Below are positions 13,172-21,439 of a DNA stretch of 22,950 nt, one piece after another. The stretch's first letter is position 1; every line of letters starts with the position of its first letter. Under the pieces are notes generated by a model, which was not told where the DNA came from, searched no databases, and worked only from the letters and a program-made list of their open reading frames with translations. This DNA is from CAZHZT01 sp964537285 (GTDB lineage: Bacteria; Bacteroidota; Bacteroidia; Chitinophagales; Saprospiraceae), in contig CAZHZT010000092.1 of the NCBI GenBank assembly GCA_964537285.1, positions 1 through 22,950 of the forward strand. The letters are read 5' to 3'. The position numbers and the translations under genes are program-made.

Positions 13172-15718
13172 CTAAAACTCCATCCGAAGCCTCAAATTAA
13201 TCCTCCTGGAAGTCAAAAAATTAGGCACGGCAAAATACTGATCAAAAACGGTCTTTACCCAGGTGTTAGAAGCGGTATTGGATACCTGCATGAGGTTAAA
13301 TACCTCCAGGCTAATCCACGAATAACGCGTAAATCGCAATGGGTGTTTAGGCTTTTGGGCTTTCCAGCCTTGTTCCCATAACAATAAGGAAAACCCAATG
13401 TCTATCCGGTGATAAGGAGAGAATCGATAGGAGTTTCGCAACTCGATATTATCCTCAGGAAATCCAAATGGCAAGCCTGTACCTAGAGTGAAGTTCAAAT
13501 GCATTTTGAAGTTTTCATTGTCCCGGAAGTAATCCTGAAAAAACATGGCTAACGTCATAAACTGATCGGTAGGGCGAGGCACTGTTTTCGTTTCACGCAC
13601 TTCACCATTTTTGAAATCCAAATGATCTACTCCGTTTAACCTTTCGCGGGCAGAAAGAAAAGAAAGGTTGATCCAGGATTCAGCGCCGGGTACGAACTCG
13701 CCATTTAAGCGCATATCTAACCCTAAAATATAACCTTCAGCATCATTCTGACCGGAGTATCGGATGCGTACATTATCAATTTCATAGGAAACTAAATCCC
13801 ACAACCGCTTATAGTAAGCTTCTACAATAAACCGAAAACGCTTTGGATCCTTTTTTCCGGATAAAAAGTCATGTGTAAATCCTCCAACAACATGGAAGGA
13901 CTTCTGCGCACGCACATTGGTGTTAACGATCCCTTGAATATTTCGAAGCTCCCGGTAAAAAGGAGGTTGAGCATATAATCCCGCAGCCAAACGGAAGGAA
14001 AAGTCCTTTTTCCAATTTAGAGGTTTTATCTGGAATTGAACTCTTGGGCTTACCACCAGTTCATCGTTTAAATCCCAGTAATTGGCTCGAACACCAGCAG
14101 AGATGCGCCATTCAGCGGCACTGTCTTTCTGGTGGCTAAAAGTATTTTGAATAAAACCGCTAAAACGGTTTGATTCGAGATCATTTTCACTTTTGAAAAC
14201 GGACTCCAGGCGCACTTCATTTGGGTCATAAGGGAGAGAATAGCCCGCAGAATCCAATCTATTCCATTCGTTAATGCGATCCGCAATAATCTCTCGTTGG
14301 TATTTTACGCCCCATTGCAAAAAGTTGGAACGACTCACGCGCCAATCATCCGTACCTCCCTGAAATTCAATTCCTCCTTTGTGTTCTACATTAGAAACAA
14401 TACTTTGCAAAGAATTGCGCACGAATTCTTGTTGTGTGCCCGTTCCCAAAACAGAAACGACTTCGCCAAAATCATCACTCCCCAGGTCGGATTCTACTTG
14501 TCCTAACCGATAAAAGCCTAGGATGTCGAAACGTTCGTTCTCCTGAATGTATGTTGTAGAAGCCAGGAATTTCAAATAATAGGGATTGATATCCCTTTCA
14601 GGCAGATAGGTGAGGGATACCCCTCCCATATAGGTTGTAAAATCATCTACTTCCTGGCCTTCGTAAACAGTAAAAAGCTCTAAAGCCAGATTAATCTGAC
14701 CAAAAGCAGTACTGCGCTCAGATGGAACAAAACTGTATTCACTTCTATTAATATTTCCGATGACGCCTAACTGCCAATCCCTGCTCAAATCATAAGTAAG
14801 ATAGACCTGGCCATCAAAGAAGTTGGGAATGTATTCTCCCTGAATATCCAGGCTGCCAAGTAAGTAACGCGTGGTTTTATAACGAGCTCCAAGTAAGTAG
14901 CGAAAACGTCTGTACCCCACACTATCTGCTTTAATACTTCCTTCCAGGTGAGCAGAACCTCCAAGAAAACTCATGCCAATGGAAGCCCTGGTCGAATCAG
15001 GTCTTTTATAGCGAACATCAAGAACGGAGCTCATTTTGTCTCCATAGCGTGCTTCAAAACCACCGGATGAAAAAGATAAGTTTTTAGTTAAATCAATATT
15101 GGGGAAGGTCAATCCTTCTTGCTGGCCTGTACGTATGAGCTGAGGGCGATAGATCTGAAAATCGTTGACATAAACGAGGTTCTCGTCATAGTTTCCGCCT
15201 CTGACGTTGTATTGCGAGCTGAGCTCTCCGCCTGTTCCGCTGCTTGTTCCGAGAGCGATGTGTGGAAGTAAGGTTTCAAAGTTACCGGTGGTGGTAGGTA
15301 GCAGTTTTAATTCTGTTACTTCTTCAGATATCATGCCCGCATCTTCTATGCGGCTTTCTGTAACCTCGACTTCAAAACCTGCATTCAAAGGGAGCAGCTT
15401 AATGTTGACCCGTCTTCTTTCTCCCGGAGCTAAGGCGCTAATTTCAGATATCGCTTCGTCAAAACCAATCCGGGAGCAAGCCAGGTTCAAATCCTTATTA
15501 GCAGGAACTTTGATGGTATAAAAACCTTTTAGATCCGTTTCGGCATATTTTCCGGTTTCTTCTACGTAAACCGTTGCTAATTCAATGCCCCTCCCGTTAG
15601 AGGCATCGGTAACCTTACCCAATAAGTAGCCAATTTCTGCTTCTTGAGCATGGATATTTAGGGCGCTAAAGAGCAGTGAAAAGCTCAGAAGAGCTAGTAT
15701 ATATATATTCTTGAGCAT
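13172..15718 (-). CDS. TonB-dependent outer-membrane receptor
   Basis: This 848-residue beta-barrel receptor imports a ligand across the outer membrane using TonB energy. A signal peptide covers residues 1-24, with likely cleavage after NIHA. Residues ~33-110 form a carboxypeptidase-regulatory-like beta-sandwich (GKVTDASNGRGIELATVYVE, then TDLKGFYTIKVP), common in Bacteroidota receptors. A plug domain follows at about 130-240, with the motif YNVRGGNYDENLVYVNDF. The rest is a barrel ending in the aromatic RLRMEF typical of outer-membrane insertion. It is shorter than SusC proteins and has no SusD-like neighbour, so a polysaccharide-utilisation role is not supported and the substrate is unknown. 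It begins 24 bp after the rpe stop and is probably co-transcribed with it. Confidence 0.9.
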   Translation of the reverse strand: MLKNIYILALLSFSLLFSALNIHAQEAEIGYLLGKVTDASNGRGIELATVYVEETGKYAETDLKGFYTIKVPANKDLNLACSRIGFDEAISEISALAPGERRRVNIKLLPLNAGFEVEVTESRIEDAGMISEEVTELKLLPTTTGNFETLLPHIALGTSSGTGGELSSQYNVRGGNYDENLVYVNDFQIYRPQLIRTGQQEGLTFPNIDLTKNLSFSSGGFEARYGDKMSSVLDVRYKRPDSTRASIGMSFLGGSAHLEGSIKADSVGYRRFRYLLGARYKTTRYLLGSLDIQGEYIPNFFDGQVYLTYDLSRDWQLGVIGNINRSEYSFVPSERSTAFGQINLALELFTVYEGQEVDDFTTYMGGVSLTYLPERDINPYYLKFLASTTYIQENERFDILGFYRLGQVESDLGSDDFGEVVSVLGTGTQQEFVRNSLQSIVSNVEHKGGIEFQGGTDDWRVSRSNFLQWGVKYQREIIADRINEWNRLDSAGYSLPYDPNEVRLESVFKSENDLESNRFSGFIQNTFSHQKDSAAEWRISAGVRANYWDLNDELVVSPRVQFQIKPLNWKKDFSFRLAAGLYAQPPFYRELRNIQGIVNTNVRAQKSFHVVGGFTHDFLSGKKDPKRFRFIVEAYYKRLWDLVSYEIDNVRIRYSGQNDAEGYILGLDMRLNGEFVPGAESWINLSFLSARERLNGVDHLDFKNGEVRETKTVPRPTDQFMTLAMFFQDYFRDNENFKMHLNFTLGTGLPFGFPEDNIELRNSYRFSPYHRIDIGFSLLLWEQGWKAQKPKHPLRFTRYSWISLEVFNLMQVSNTASNTWVKTVFDQYFAVPNFLTSRRINLRLRMEF

Positions 15719-15742
15719 TCGGAATATCTTTTACAATTTTTA

Positions 15743-16408
15743 TTACCATTCAAAATGTCCAATAGCTTTCAATTGCGCAATTACTTTTTGTGGGTCTTCC
15801 GCTTTAAAAACACTGCTTCCCGCTACTAAAACATTAGCCCCGACTTTTAAGAGTTCCTCCGCATTTTGAAGGCCTACACCACCATCAATTTCAATCAGTG
15901 GAGAAAGATTTCTGACGGTCATCATCTCTTTAATGGCTCTTACTTTAGGAAGAGTTTGGTAAATGAACTTTTGACCACCAAAGCCTGGGTTGACAGACAT
16001 CATGCAAATCAGGTCGATATCTTCCAGAACGTTTTCCAAAGCGCTTACCGGAGTATGTGGGTTTAAAGCAACACCGGCTTTTGCACCGGTTTGCTTTATT
16101 TGCTGGATGGTACGGTGCAAATGTGGGCAAGCTTCATAATGCACGGTAATAACTTCCGCCCCTGCTTCCCTGAAAGCTTCAATATATTTTTCAGGTTCAA
16201 CGATCATCAAATGTACATCCAGTGGCTTAGTACTCAGTTTTTTAATAGCTTTTACTATAAACATCCCGAAAGTAATGTTCGGGACAAAGCGCCCGTCCAT
16301 CACATCCAGATGAAGCCAATCGGCTTCGCTTTCATTTACTAACTGAACTTCTTCTTGGAGCCTTGAAAAGTCAGCGGCTAATATTGAAGGAGCAATTAAA
16401 TGCTTCAT
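15743..16408 (-). CDS. rpe: Ribulose-phosphate 3-epimerase
   Basis: This enzyme interconverts ribulose 5-phosphate and xylulose 5-phosphate in the pentose phosphate pathway. The 221 residues form one TIM barrel of the usual length. Active-site features are visible: APSILAADF with Ser8, HLDVMDGRFVPNITFG at 33-48 with His33 and Asp35, DVHLMI with His66, MSVNPGFGGQKF at 137-148, and IEIDGGV with the catalytic Asp175 followed by the phosphate-binding glycines and AGSSVF. The start sits just downstream of an inverted-repeat leader. The TonB receptor gene follows at 24 bp with no obvious metabolic link. Confidence 0.97.
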   Translation of the reverse strand: MKHLIAPSILAADFSRLQEEVQLVNESEADWLHLDVMDGRFVPNITFGMFIVKAIKKLSTKPLDVHLMIVEPEKYIEAFREAGAEVITVHYEACPHLHRTIQQIKQTGAKAGVALNPHTPVSALENVLEDIDLICMMSVNPGFGGQKFIYQTLPKVRAIKEMMTVRNLSPLIEIDGGVGLQNAEELLKVGANVLVAGSSVFKAEDPQKVIAQLKAIGHFEW

Positions 16409-16425
16409 AAGTAGTATTTGGCTTT

Positions 16426-16455
16426 TACCAATTTTGTGAATTACTTGAATTGGTA
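16426..16455 (-). promoter_or_regulatory. Inverted repeat in the rpe leader
   Basis: TACCAATT (16426-16433) and AATTGGTA (16448-16455) are perfect 8-bp inverted repeats with a 14-base spacer, just upstream of the rpe start. CAAAATTA at 16478-16485 reads TAATTTTG on the minus strand and fits a -7 box, but no matching -33 element is clear. The repeat could be an operator or a leader hairpin. Confidence 0.35.
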
Positions 16456-16501
16456 GTTATAAAAATGTAAAAGTAATCAAAATTACTATTAGTAGCGGGA
16501 A

Positions 16502-16661
16502 ACGGTTAACGGTCAACGGGGAACGGTCAACGGGGAACGGTCAACGGGGAACGGTCAACGGGGAACGGAACCTTCGGTCCAATTTCCGTTAATTTCGTTA
16601 ACCGTTAACCGTTAACCGTTAACCGTTTCCTGTTAACCGTTTTCCGATGACCGTTTTCTGA
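16502..16661. repeat. Inverted heptamer array ACGGNNA / TNNCCGT
   Basis: Ten back-to-back heptamers of form ACGGNN(A) run from 16502 to 16571. The NN pairs read TT, TC, GG, TC, GG, TC, GG, TC, GG, AA, so a 14-bp unit is repeated four times. After a short apex hairpin (GGAACCTTCGGTCC) the complement-oriented heptamer TNNCCGT runs to about 16661, mostly TAACCGT. The arms can pair at the constant ACGG/CCGT positions. The array fills the space between the divergent rpe and ABC genes. Confidence 0.85.
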
Positions 16662-16745
16662 CATTCATCCGACTTTACATATAGTTCATCCAACAATTTT
16701 TGGGAATCTTCTCATTTTATGAACATTTGTTTAAAAGTCATCTTA

Positions 16746-17423
16746 ATGATTCAGCTTCAAGATATTCATAAAGCTTATAAGACAGACTATACCAGTTTGC
16801 AAGTTCTTAAGGGCATTGACCTCACCATTGAAACCGGCGAAATGGTCTCTATTATGGGGTCTTCCGGTTCTGGAAAATCTACATTGCTTAATATAATTGG
16901 TATTTTGGATGATTACGACAAAGGTGAATATTATCTAGATGGCACATTGGTGAAAGATCTTTCCCAGGCCCAGGCCGCTCAATTCCGAAACAGATCCATT
17001 GGCTTTGTCTTCCAGTCTTTTAATTTGCTGGCCTTCAAAACGGCTCTTGAAAATGTTGCCCTTCCACTGTATTATCAAAAGGTAGAGCGTAAAAAACGGC
17101 AGGAAATTGCCTTAGAATACCTGGAAAGAGTAGGGTTAAAAGAGTGGGCGCACCACTTTCCTAATCAAATGTCGGGAGGACAGCAACAACGAGTGGCTAT
17201 CGCCCGTGCATTGATTTCGCAACCCAAGGTAATCTTAGCAGATGAACCAACCGGAGCACTGGATTCTCAAACCTCTCATGAAGTAATGCAACTTTTTAAG
17301 AATGTTAATGATCAAGGTATAACCGTTATTATCGTCACGCACGAAAATGACATAGCTGCCATGACTTCCAGGGTAATTCGCCTGAGAGACGGACTCATTG
17401 ATCGATCCACGGTTAACAATTAA
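16746..17423 (+). CDS. ABC transporter ATP-binding protein (MacB/LolD-like)
   Basis: This 225-residue ATPase powers the adjacent permeases. Walker A is GSSGSGKST at 38-46, the Q-loop is at Gln90 in FVFQSFNLL, the signature MSGGQQQRV lies at 142-150, Walker B is VILADEP at 162-168, and the H-loop His199 is in VTHE. Size and motif wording match the MacB/LolD/FtsE class. The ATG at 16746 is chosen over one at 16719 because the family begins directly with the MIxLxxIxKxY strand. It is the first gene of the export cluster and lies 50 bp before permease 1. It is a separate protein, not fused to its permease as in E. coli MacB. Confidence 0.95.
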   Translation: MIQLQDIHKAYKTDYTSLQVLKGIDLTIETGEMVSIMGSSGSGKSTLLNIIGILDDYDKGEYYLDGTLVKDLSQAQAAQFRNRSIGFVFQSFNLLAFKTALENVALPLYYQKVERKKRQEIALEYLERVGLKEWAHHFPNQMSGGQQQRVAIARALISQPKVILADEPTGALDSQTSHEVMQLFKNVNDQGITVIIVTHENDIAAMTSRVIRLRDGLIDRSTVNN

Positions 17424-17472
17424 GGGGTATGGGGTGTATTGGTCATTTGAATCTCATTGAAACTAGTTTATT

Positions 17473-18696
17473 ATGTTTGATTACGATAAGTGGCAGGAAA
17501 TATTCAACTCTATAAAACGGCATAAGCTAAGAACTATACTTACCGCTTTGGGGGTGTTCTGGGGTATTTTTATGTTAGTCATACTGCTTGGAGCAGGGAG
17601 TGGATTAGAAAATGGCGTCCGTTATGAATTCCGGGATGACGCCATCAATAGCATCTGGTTGTTTAGAGGTACTACCTCAAAGCCGTTCAACGGGCTTCCA
17701 GAGGGCAGAAGGATTCAATTCAATAATGATGATTTTAATTACATCAAAAATAACTTTCCTCAAATTGAGCATATGACTGGCCGGTTTTACCCTCCCGGCG
17801 ATCAGATTTTAGTTTATAAAGATAAAAAGTTAACCTTTCCGATTCGTGCTGTTCATCCCGGACACCAGTTTGTGGAGCGAACTCAAATGACGAGCGGTCG
17901 GTATATCAATGAAAAAGATCTTGATGAGTATCGAAAGGTAGTCGTGATAGGAGGAACAGTCGTGAAAGATGTTTTTGGAGATGAAGACCCTATAGGAAAG
18001 CAAGTACAAATAGGAAAGACAGCGTACAAAGTAGTAGGAACTTACCATGATACCGGGGGAGAAAATGAAATGCGGAATATGTATCTTCCCATAACTACTG
18101 CTCAAACGGTGTTCAATGCAAGAGATGAAATCCATATGATCATGTTTACTACCGGCAATTTGTCATTAGCTGCCATGAACCGGCTTGCCGAGGGTGTTCG
18201 CTATGCTTTTGCCGGCCGTTTACAGTTTGATCCTACCGATAAACGCGCCATTTGGGTACGTAATGTAGCAGAGCAATATCAACAATTCGAAGATCTTTTC
18301 AGTGTTATAAAAATGTTAGTTTGGATGGTAGGTATCGGGAGTATTATTGCCGGGGTGATTGGTGTAAGTAATATCATGCTAATTGTGGTAAAAGATCGAA
18401 CAAAAGAAATTGGTATCAGGAAGGCTATGGGTGCTACGCCTTACTCCATTGTGAGTATGGTGCTTCAGGAGGCTTTAATCATTACTAGTATAGCCGGTTA
18501 CCTGGGCCTTGTTGCAGGTATTGTCTGCATCTCTTTATTAGGTTCAGTTGAAGTGGACTATTTCAGGCAGCCCCATATGCCTTTTGGTGTGGCTTTAGGA
18601 GCCCTAATAGTACTTGTTTTAGCAGGTACTCTAGCTGGATTGATGCCTGCACTACAAGCTGCAAGGATTAATCCCGTCCAGGCAATGAAGAATTAA
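17473..18696 (+). CDS. ABC transporter permease, MacB type (permease 1)
   Basis: This 407-residue inner-membrane permease has the MacB topology: one N-terminal helix (about 22-42), a large periplasmic domain (about 43-275), and three C-terminal helices (about 281-307, 333-356, 371-393). The cytoplasmic coupling segment KEIGIRKAMGATP at 311-323 contacts the ATPase. The C-terminus ends AARINPVQAMKN, a typical family ending. The amphipathic N-terminus (FDYDKWQEIF) is shared with the next gene. It is paralogous to permease 2 along its whole length, so the two probably form a heterodimer. A short heptamer array separates them. Confidence 0.93.
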   Translation: MFDYDKWQEIFNSIKRHKLRTILTALGVFWGIFMLVILLGAGSGLENGVRYEFRDDAINSIWLFRGTTSKPFNGLPEGRRIQFNNDDFNYIKNNFPQIEHMTGRFYPPGDQILVYKDKKLTFPIRAVHPGHQFVERTQMTSGRYINEKDLDEYRKVVVIGGTVVKDVFGDEDPIGKQVQIGKTAYKVVGTYHDTGGENEMRNMYLPITTAQTVFNARDEIHMIMFTTGNLSLAAMNRLAEGVRYAFAGRLQFDPTDKRAIWVRNVAEQYQQFEDLFSVIKMLVWMVGIGSIIAGVIGVSNIMLIVVKDRTKEIGIRKAMGATPYSIVSMVLQEALIITSIAGYLGLVAGIVCISLLGSVEVDYFRQPHMPFGVALGALIVLVLAGTLAGLMPALQAARINPVQAMKN

Positions 18697-18702
18697 TTCT
18701 TT

Positions 18703-18777
18703 ACGGAAAACGGAAAACGGATTGAGGCGACCGTTCCCCCCAAACCGTTTCCCGTTTCCCGTTCCCCGTTAACCGCT
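18703..18777. repeat. Second inverted heptamer array between the permease genes
   Basis: ACGGAAA occurs twice and ACGGATT once from 18703, then after about 20 bases CCGTTTC, CCGTTTC, CCGTTCC, CCGTTAA and CCGCTAA follow in the opposite orientation. This is the same heptamer family and the same inverted layout as 16502-16661, in shorter form. It ends directly before an ATG at 18780 and 21 bp before the preferred permease 2 start at 18798. Confidence 0.75.
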
Positions 18778-18797
18778 AAATGTTTAATCGTATTTTT

Positions 18798-20045
18798 ATG
18801 TGGTTCGATAGAGATAAATGGCAAGAAATATTTGGTACGATGCGCAAGCATAAGCTGCGTACCTTTCTCACAGCACTAGGAGTGTTTTGGGGGATCTTTA
18901 TGTTGGTGTTTCTTTTAGGAATGGGAGCTGGCTTGCGAAATGGAGCTTTCAGAAACTTTTCTAAAAAAACAAAAAACATAATGTATGTCTGGGCTTCTAC
19001 TACTTCTAAGCCTTACAAAGGTTTTCAGCCCGGTCGCCGTCCTCAGTTACGCCTGGATGATATCCGAGCATTGAAAGCCAGTATTTCTGAGCTGAATTAT
19101 ATTGCTCCGAGGCATTCGATTAATGCACCTGTATATTATCAGGGAACCGGCAGCATTCGGGAAATAAGAGGCGAGTTGACGGATATGATAAAAATTGAGG
19201 CATTGAAATTGTATCAAGGGCGGTACATTAATAAAGTAGATTTGGATGAAGCTCGCAAGGTTGTTGTAATAGGAGAACGTGTTAGAGAAATTTTATTTGA
19301 GGATGAGCCTCCAATTGGGAAGTATATCCGTGTTAAAGGAGTGGAATTTAAGGTAGTAGGAGTATTCGGGCCCATAGAAATAAAACCTTGGACAGAAAGC
19401 GATTTGGAGTCGGTTGTTATTCCACTAACAACTATGGATCAGGCGTTTGGTTCGAAAGATGAGGTGGACTATTTTGTTTGTTCTGCCGACGAAGGCATTC
19501 CAATGAGTTTAGTAGAACCCAAAGTTAGAGGTTTGCTGCGTGAACGGCATAATGTAGCCCCGGATGATCCTCGCGGAATTGGCGGATTTAACCTGGAAGA
19601 AGAGTTCAATAAAGTACAAACTTTATTTGTAGGGATCAATGCTTTCCTCTGGTTTGTAGGCATCGGTACTTTGTTGGCGGGGATTGTTGGTGTAAGTAAT
19701 ATTATGATGATCATTGTAAAAGAAAGAACCAAGGAAATAGGAATCCGAAAAGCTATGGGAGCTACCCCTGGCTCCATTATCAGCTTAATCCTTACGGAAT
19801 CGGTTTTTATCACTTCTTTTTCAGGCTATCTCGGTCTTTTTGCCGCAACGGGGCTGATTTGGATCATCAATACGATTATGGTAGTGAATGAAGTAGAAAC
19901 GGAGAATTTTTATAATCCGGAGGTAAACCTGACAGTGGGTTTGGGATCAATCATTTTGCTCATAGTTGCAGGAGCTATTGCCGGCTTAATTCCCGCTCTT
20001 CGTGCTGCGGCAGTGAATCCTGTAATTGCTTTGAGGGATGAATGA
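18798..20045 (+). CDS. ABC transporter permease, MacB type (permease 2)
   Basis: This 415-residue paralogue of permease 1 has the same order of parts: an N-terminal amphipathic stretch (FDRDKWQEIFG), one helix at about 24-44, a periplasmic domain, and three C-terminal helices around the coupling motif KEIGIRKAMGATPGS (near residue 315). It ends AAAVNPVIALRDE. An ATG at 18780 lies on the edge of the heptamer array. I prefer 18798, because from there the N-terminus aligns with permease 1. The gap to the adaptor gene (94 bp) contains what may be a remnant of the heptamer sequence (GGGAAACGGAAA at about 20069-20080). Confidence 0.92.
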   Translation: MWFDRDKWQEIFGTMRKHKLRTFLTALGVFWGIFMLVFLLGMGAGLRNGAFRNFSKKTKNIMYVWASTTSKPYKGFQPGRRPQLRLDDIRALKASISELNYIAPRHSINAPVYYQGTGSIREIRGELTDMIKIEALKLYQGRYINKVDLDEARKVVVIGERVREILFEDEPPIGKYIRVKGVEFKVVGVFGPIEIKPWTESDLESVVIPLTTMDQAFGSKDEVDYFVCSADEGIPMSLVEPKVRGLLRERHNVAPDDPRGIGGFNLEEEFNKVQTLFVGINAFLWFVGIGTLLAGIVGVSNIMMIIVKERTKEIGIRKAMGATPGSIISLILTESVFITSFSGYLGLFAATGLIWIINTIMVVNEVETENFYNPEVNLTVGLGSIILLIVAGAIAGLIPALRAAAVNPVIALRDE

Positions 20046-20139
20046 TGTTGAGGTTAGGAGCGGAAAAAGGGAAACGGAAATTGATTCAACATCGCTTAAT
20101 TCTGAAGGTGGATAAAATATTTTAACCAACTCATTGATA

Positions 20140-21384
20140 ATGAAAAATAAAGGCTGTATTATTTCTGTTGTGGTGCTTTTAGTAATTGCTACCTTGGTGC
20201 TGGGGTTCTATTTTTTAGGAGACCTGGGACAACAAGGAGAAGAATTTGAAACGGAGAATCCTGTTGTGATGGACATCATCAAAAAAGCAGTTGCTACCGG
20301 GACCATTAAACCAAGAAGAGAGATTTTGATAAAACCTCAGGTCTCAGGGGTTGTTGATGAACTTTATGTCGAAGAGGGGGCATTAGTAGAAAAAGGACAG
20401 AAACTGGCCCGGATTAAACTGGTGCCAAGTGAAGTAAATATCAATAATGCGCGTTCTAATGTAGAATTGGCAAAAATTCGTTTAGATGAGGCAAAAAGAG
20501 AGCTTGAGCGGCAGAGATTGGTTTTTGAGCAGAACCTGGATGTTGAAGCCGCTAAATCTCGTTTATTAAATGCTCAACAAGAAGAGCAGCGTTATCGCGA
20601 TCTTTACAATGAAGGGGTAATTTCACAGCAAGAGTATAATCAATATAAACTCGATCTGGAGTTACAAAAAACAGCTTTTGATAATGCAGAGATTACTTCA
20701 AAAAACAGCTTAAAGCAATTCGAAACCACTATTGATATCCGAAAGCAGGAGTATGATGCTGCTGTCAATAATTTACAATTACTTCGGGAGGGAGCGTCCA
20801 AAAACTCTCAACAAGTAGCGAATATCGTTACTTCAACAGTGACTGGAATGGTGCTGGACATTCCCTTGGAGGAAGGTTCTTCGGTTATTGAGCGAAATAA
20901 TTTCAATGAAGGAACAACTATTGCTAGCATCGCCGATATGAACGACCTGATTTTTGAAGGTAAAGTTGATGAAGCTGATGTTGGGAAGATTAAAGAAGGT
21001 ATGCCTTTGGTCTTAACTGTGGGGGCTCTTCCAGAGCAGTCATTTGATGCTTTATTGGAATTTATTTCTCCAAAAGGCGTGGAAGAGGAAGGAGCAATTA
21101 AGTTTGAAGTTCGTGCAGCAATGAAAACGGCAGAAGGGGTATTCCTTCGTGCAGGTTATAGTGCGAACGCAGATATCATTTTAGATAAACGTGAATCAGT
21201 AGTTGCTTTGAAAGAGCGGGATGTTCTTTTTGAAAAGGAAAAAACGTTTATAGAAGTGTCTAAAGGCGGCAACGATTTTGAGAAAACCGAAGTAAGTCTT
21301 GGTTTATCAGACGGCGTATTCGCCGAAGTAAATAGCGGGGTGGACACCACAACGCAGATAAAAGTGCAGAAGGAGATGGAGTAA
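20140..21384 (+). CDS. Periplasmic adaptor (HlyD/MacA-like membrane fusion protein)
   Basis: This 414-residue protein bridges the inner-membrane permease to an outer-membrane channel. A membrane anchor lies at about 6-27. Then comes a MacA-like entry (KKAVATGTIKPRREILIKPQ), a lipoyl-like half-motif (VSGVVDELYVEEGALVEKGQ), and a long coiled-coil hairpin at about 95-220. The second lipoyl half and the beta-barrel domains follow (TVTGMVLDIPLEEGSS, then GKVDEADVGKIKEGMPL). A TTG two codons upstream is less likely than the ATG used here. It follows the permeases on the same strand. No TolC-like gene is present, so that partner must be encoded elsewhere. Confidence 0.93.
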   Translation: MKNKGCIISVVVLLVIATLVLGFYFLGDLGQQGEEFETENPVVMDIIKKAVATGTIKPRREILIKPQVSGVVDELYVEEGALVEKGQKLARIKLVPSEVNINNARSNVELAKIRLDEAKRELERQRLVFEQNLDVEAAKSRLLNAQQEEQRYRDLYNEGVISQQEYNQYKLDLELQKTAFDNAEITSKNSLKQFETTIDIRKQEYDAAVNNLQLLREGASKNSQQVANIVTSTVTGMVLDIPLEEGSSVIERNNFNEGTTIASIADMNDLIFEGKVDEADVGKIKEGMPLVLTVGALPEQSFDALLEFISPKGVEEEGAIKFEVRAAMKTAEGVFLRAGYSANADIILDKRESVVALKERDVLFEKEKTFIEVSKGGNDFEKTEVSLGLSDGVFAEVNSGVDTTTQIKVQKEME

Positions 21385-21394
21385 GTTTTTTTAC

Positions 21395-21406
21395 TTAACA
21401 TGTTAA
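21395..21406. promoter_or_regulatory. 12-bp perfect palindrome TTAACATGTTAA
   Basis: It lies between the adaptor stop and the secreted-protein start, 33 bp before that ATG. It may be an operator site. With only one copy seen in the window this is tentative. Confidence 0.3.
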
Positions 21407-21439
21407 ATTGGCCCAGCGGTAATAAATCACGCTAAGAAA

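Noticed and set aside
13172..15718. SusC-type glycan transporter
   Set aside because: The protein is shorter than SusC proteins, and there is no SusD, glycosidase or hybrid two-component gene nearby.
16502..16661. CRISPR-like array
   Set aside because: Units are contiguous 7-mers with no spacers, the second half is inverted, and no cas gene is present.
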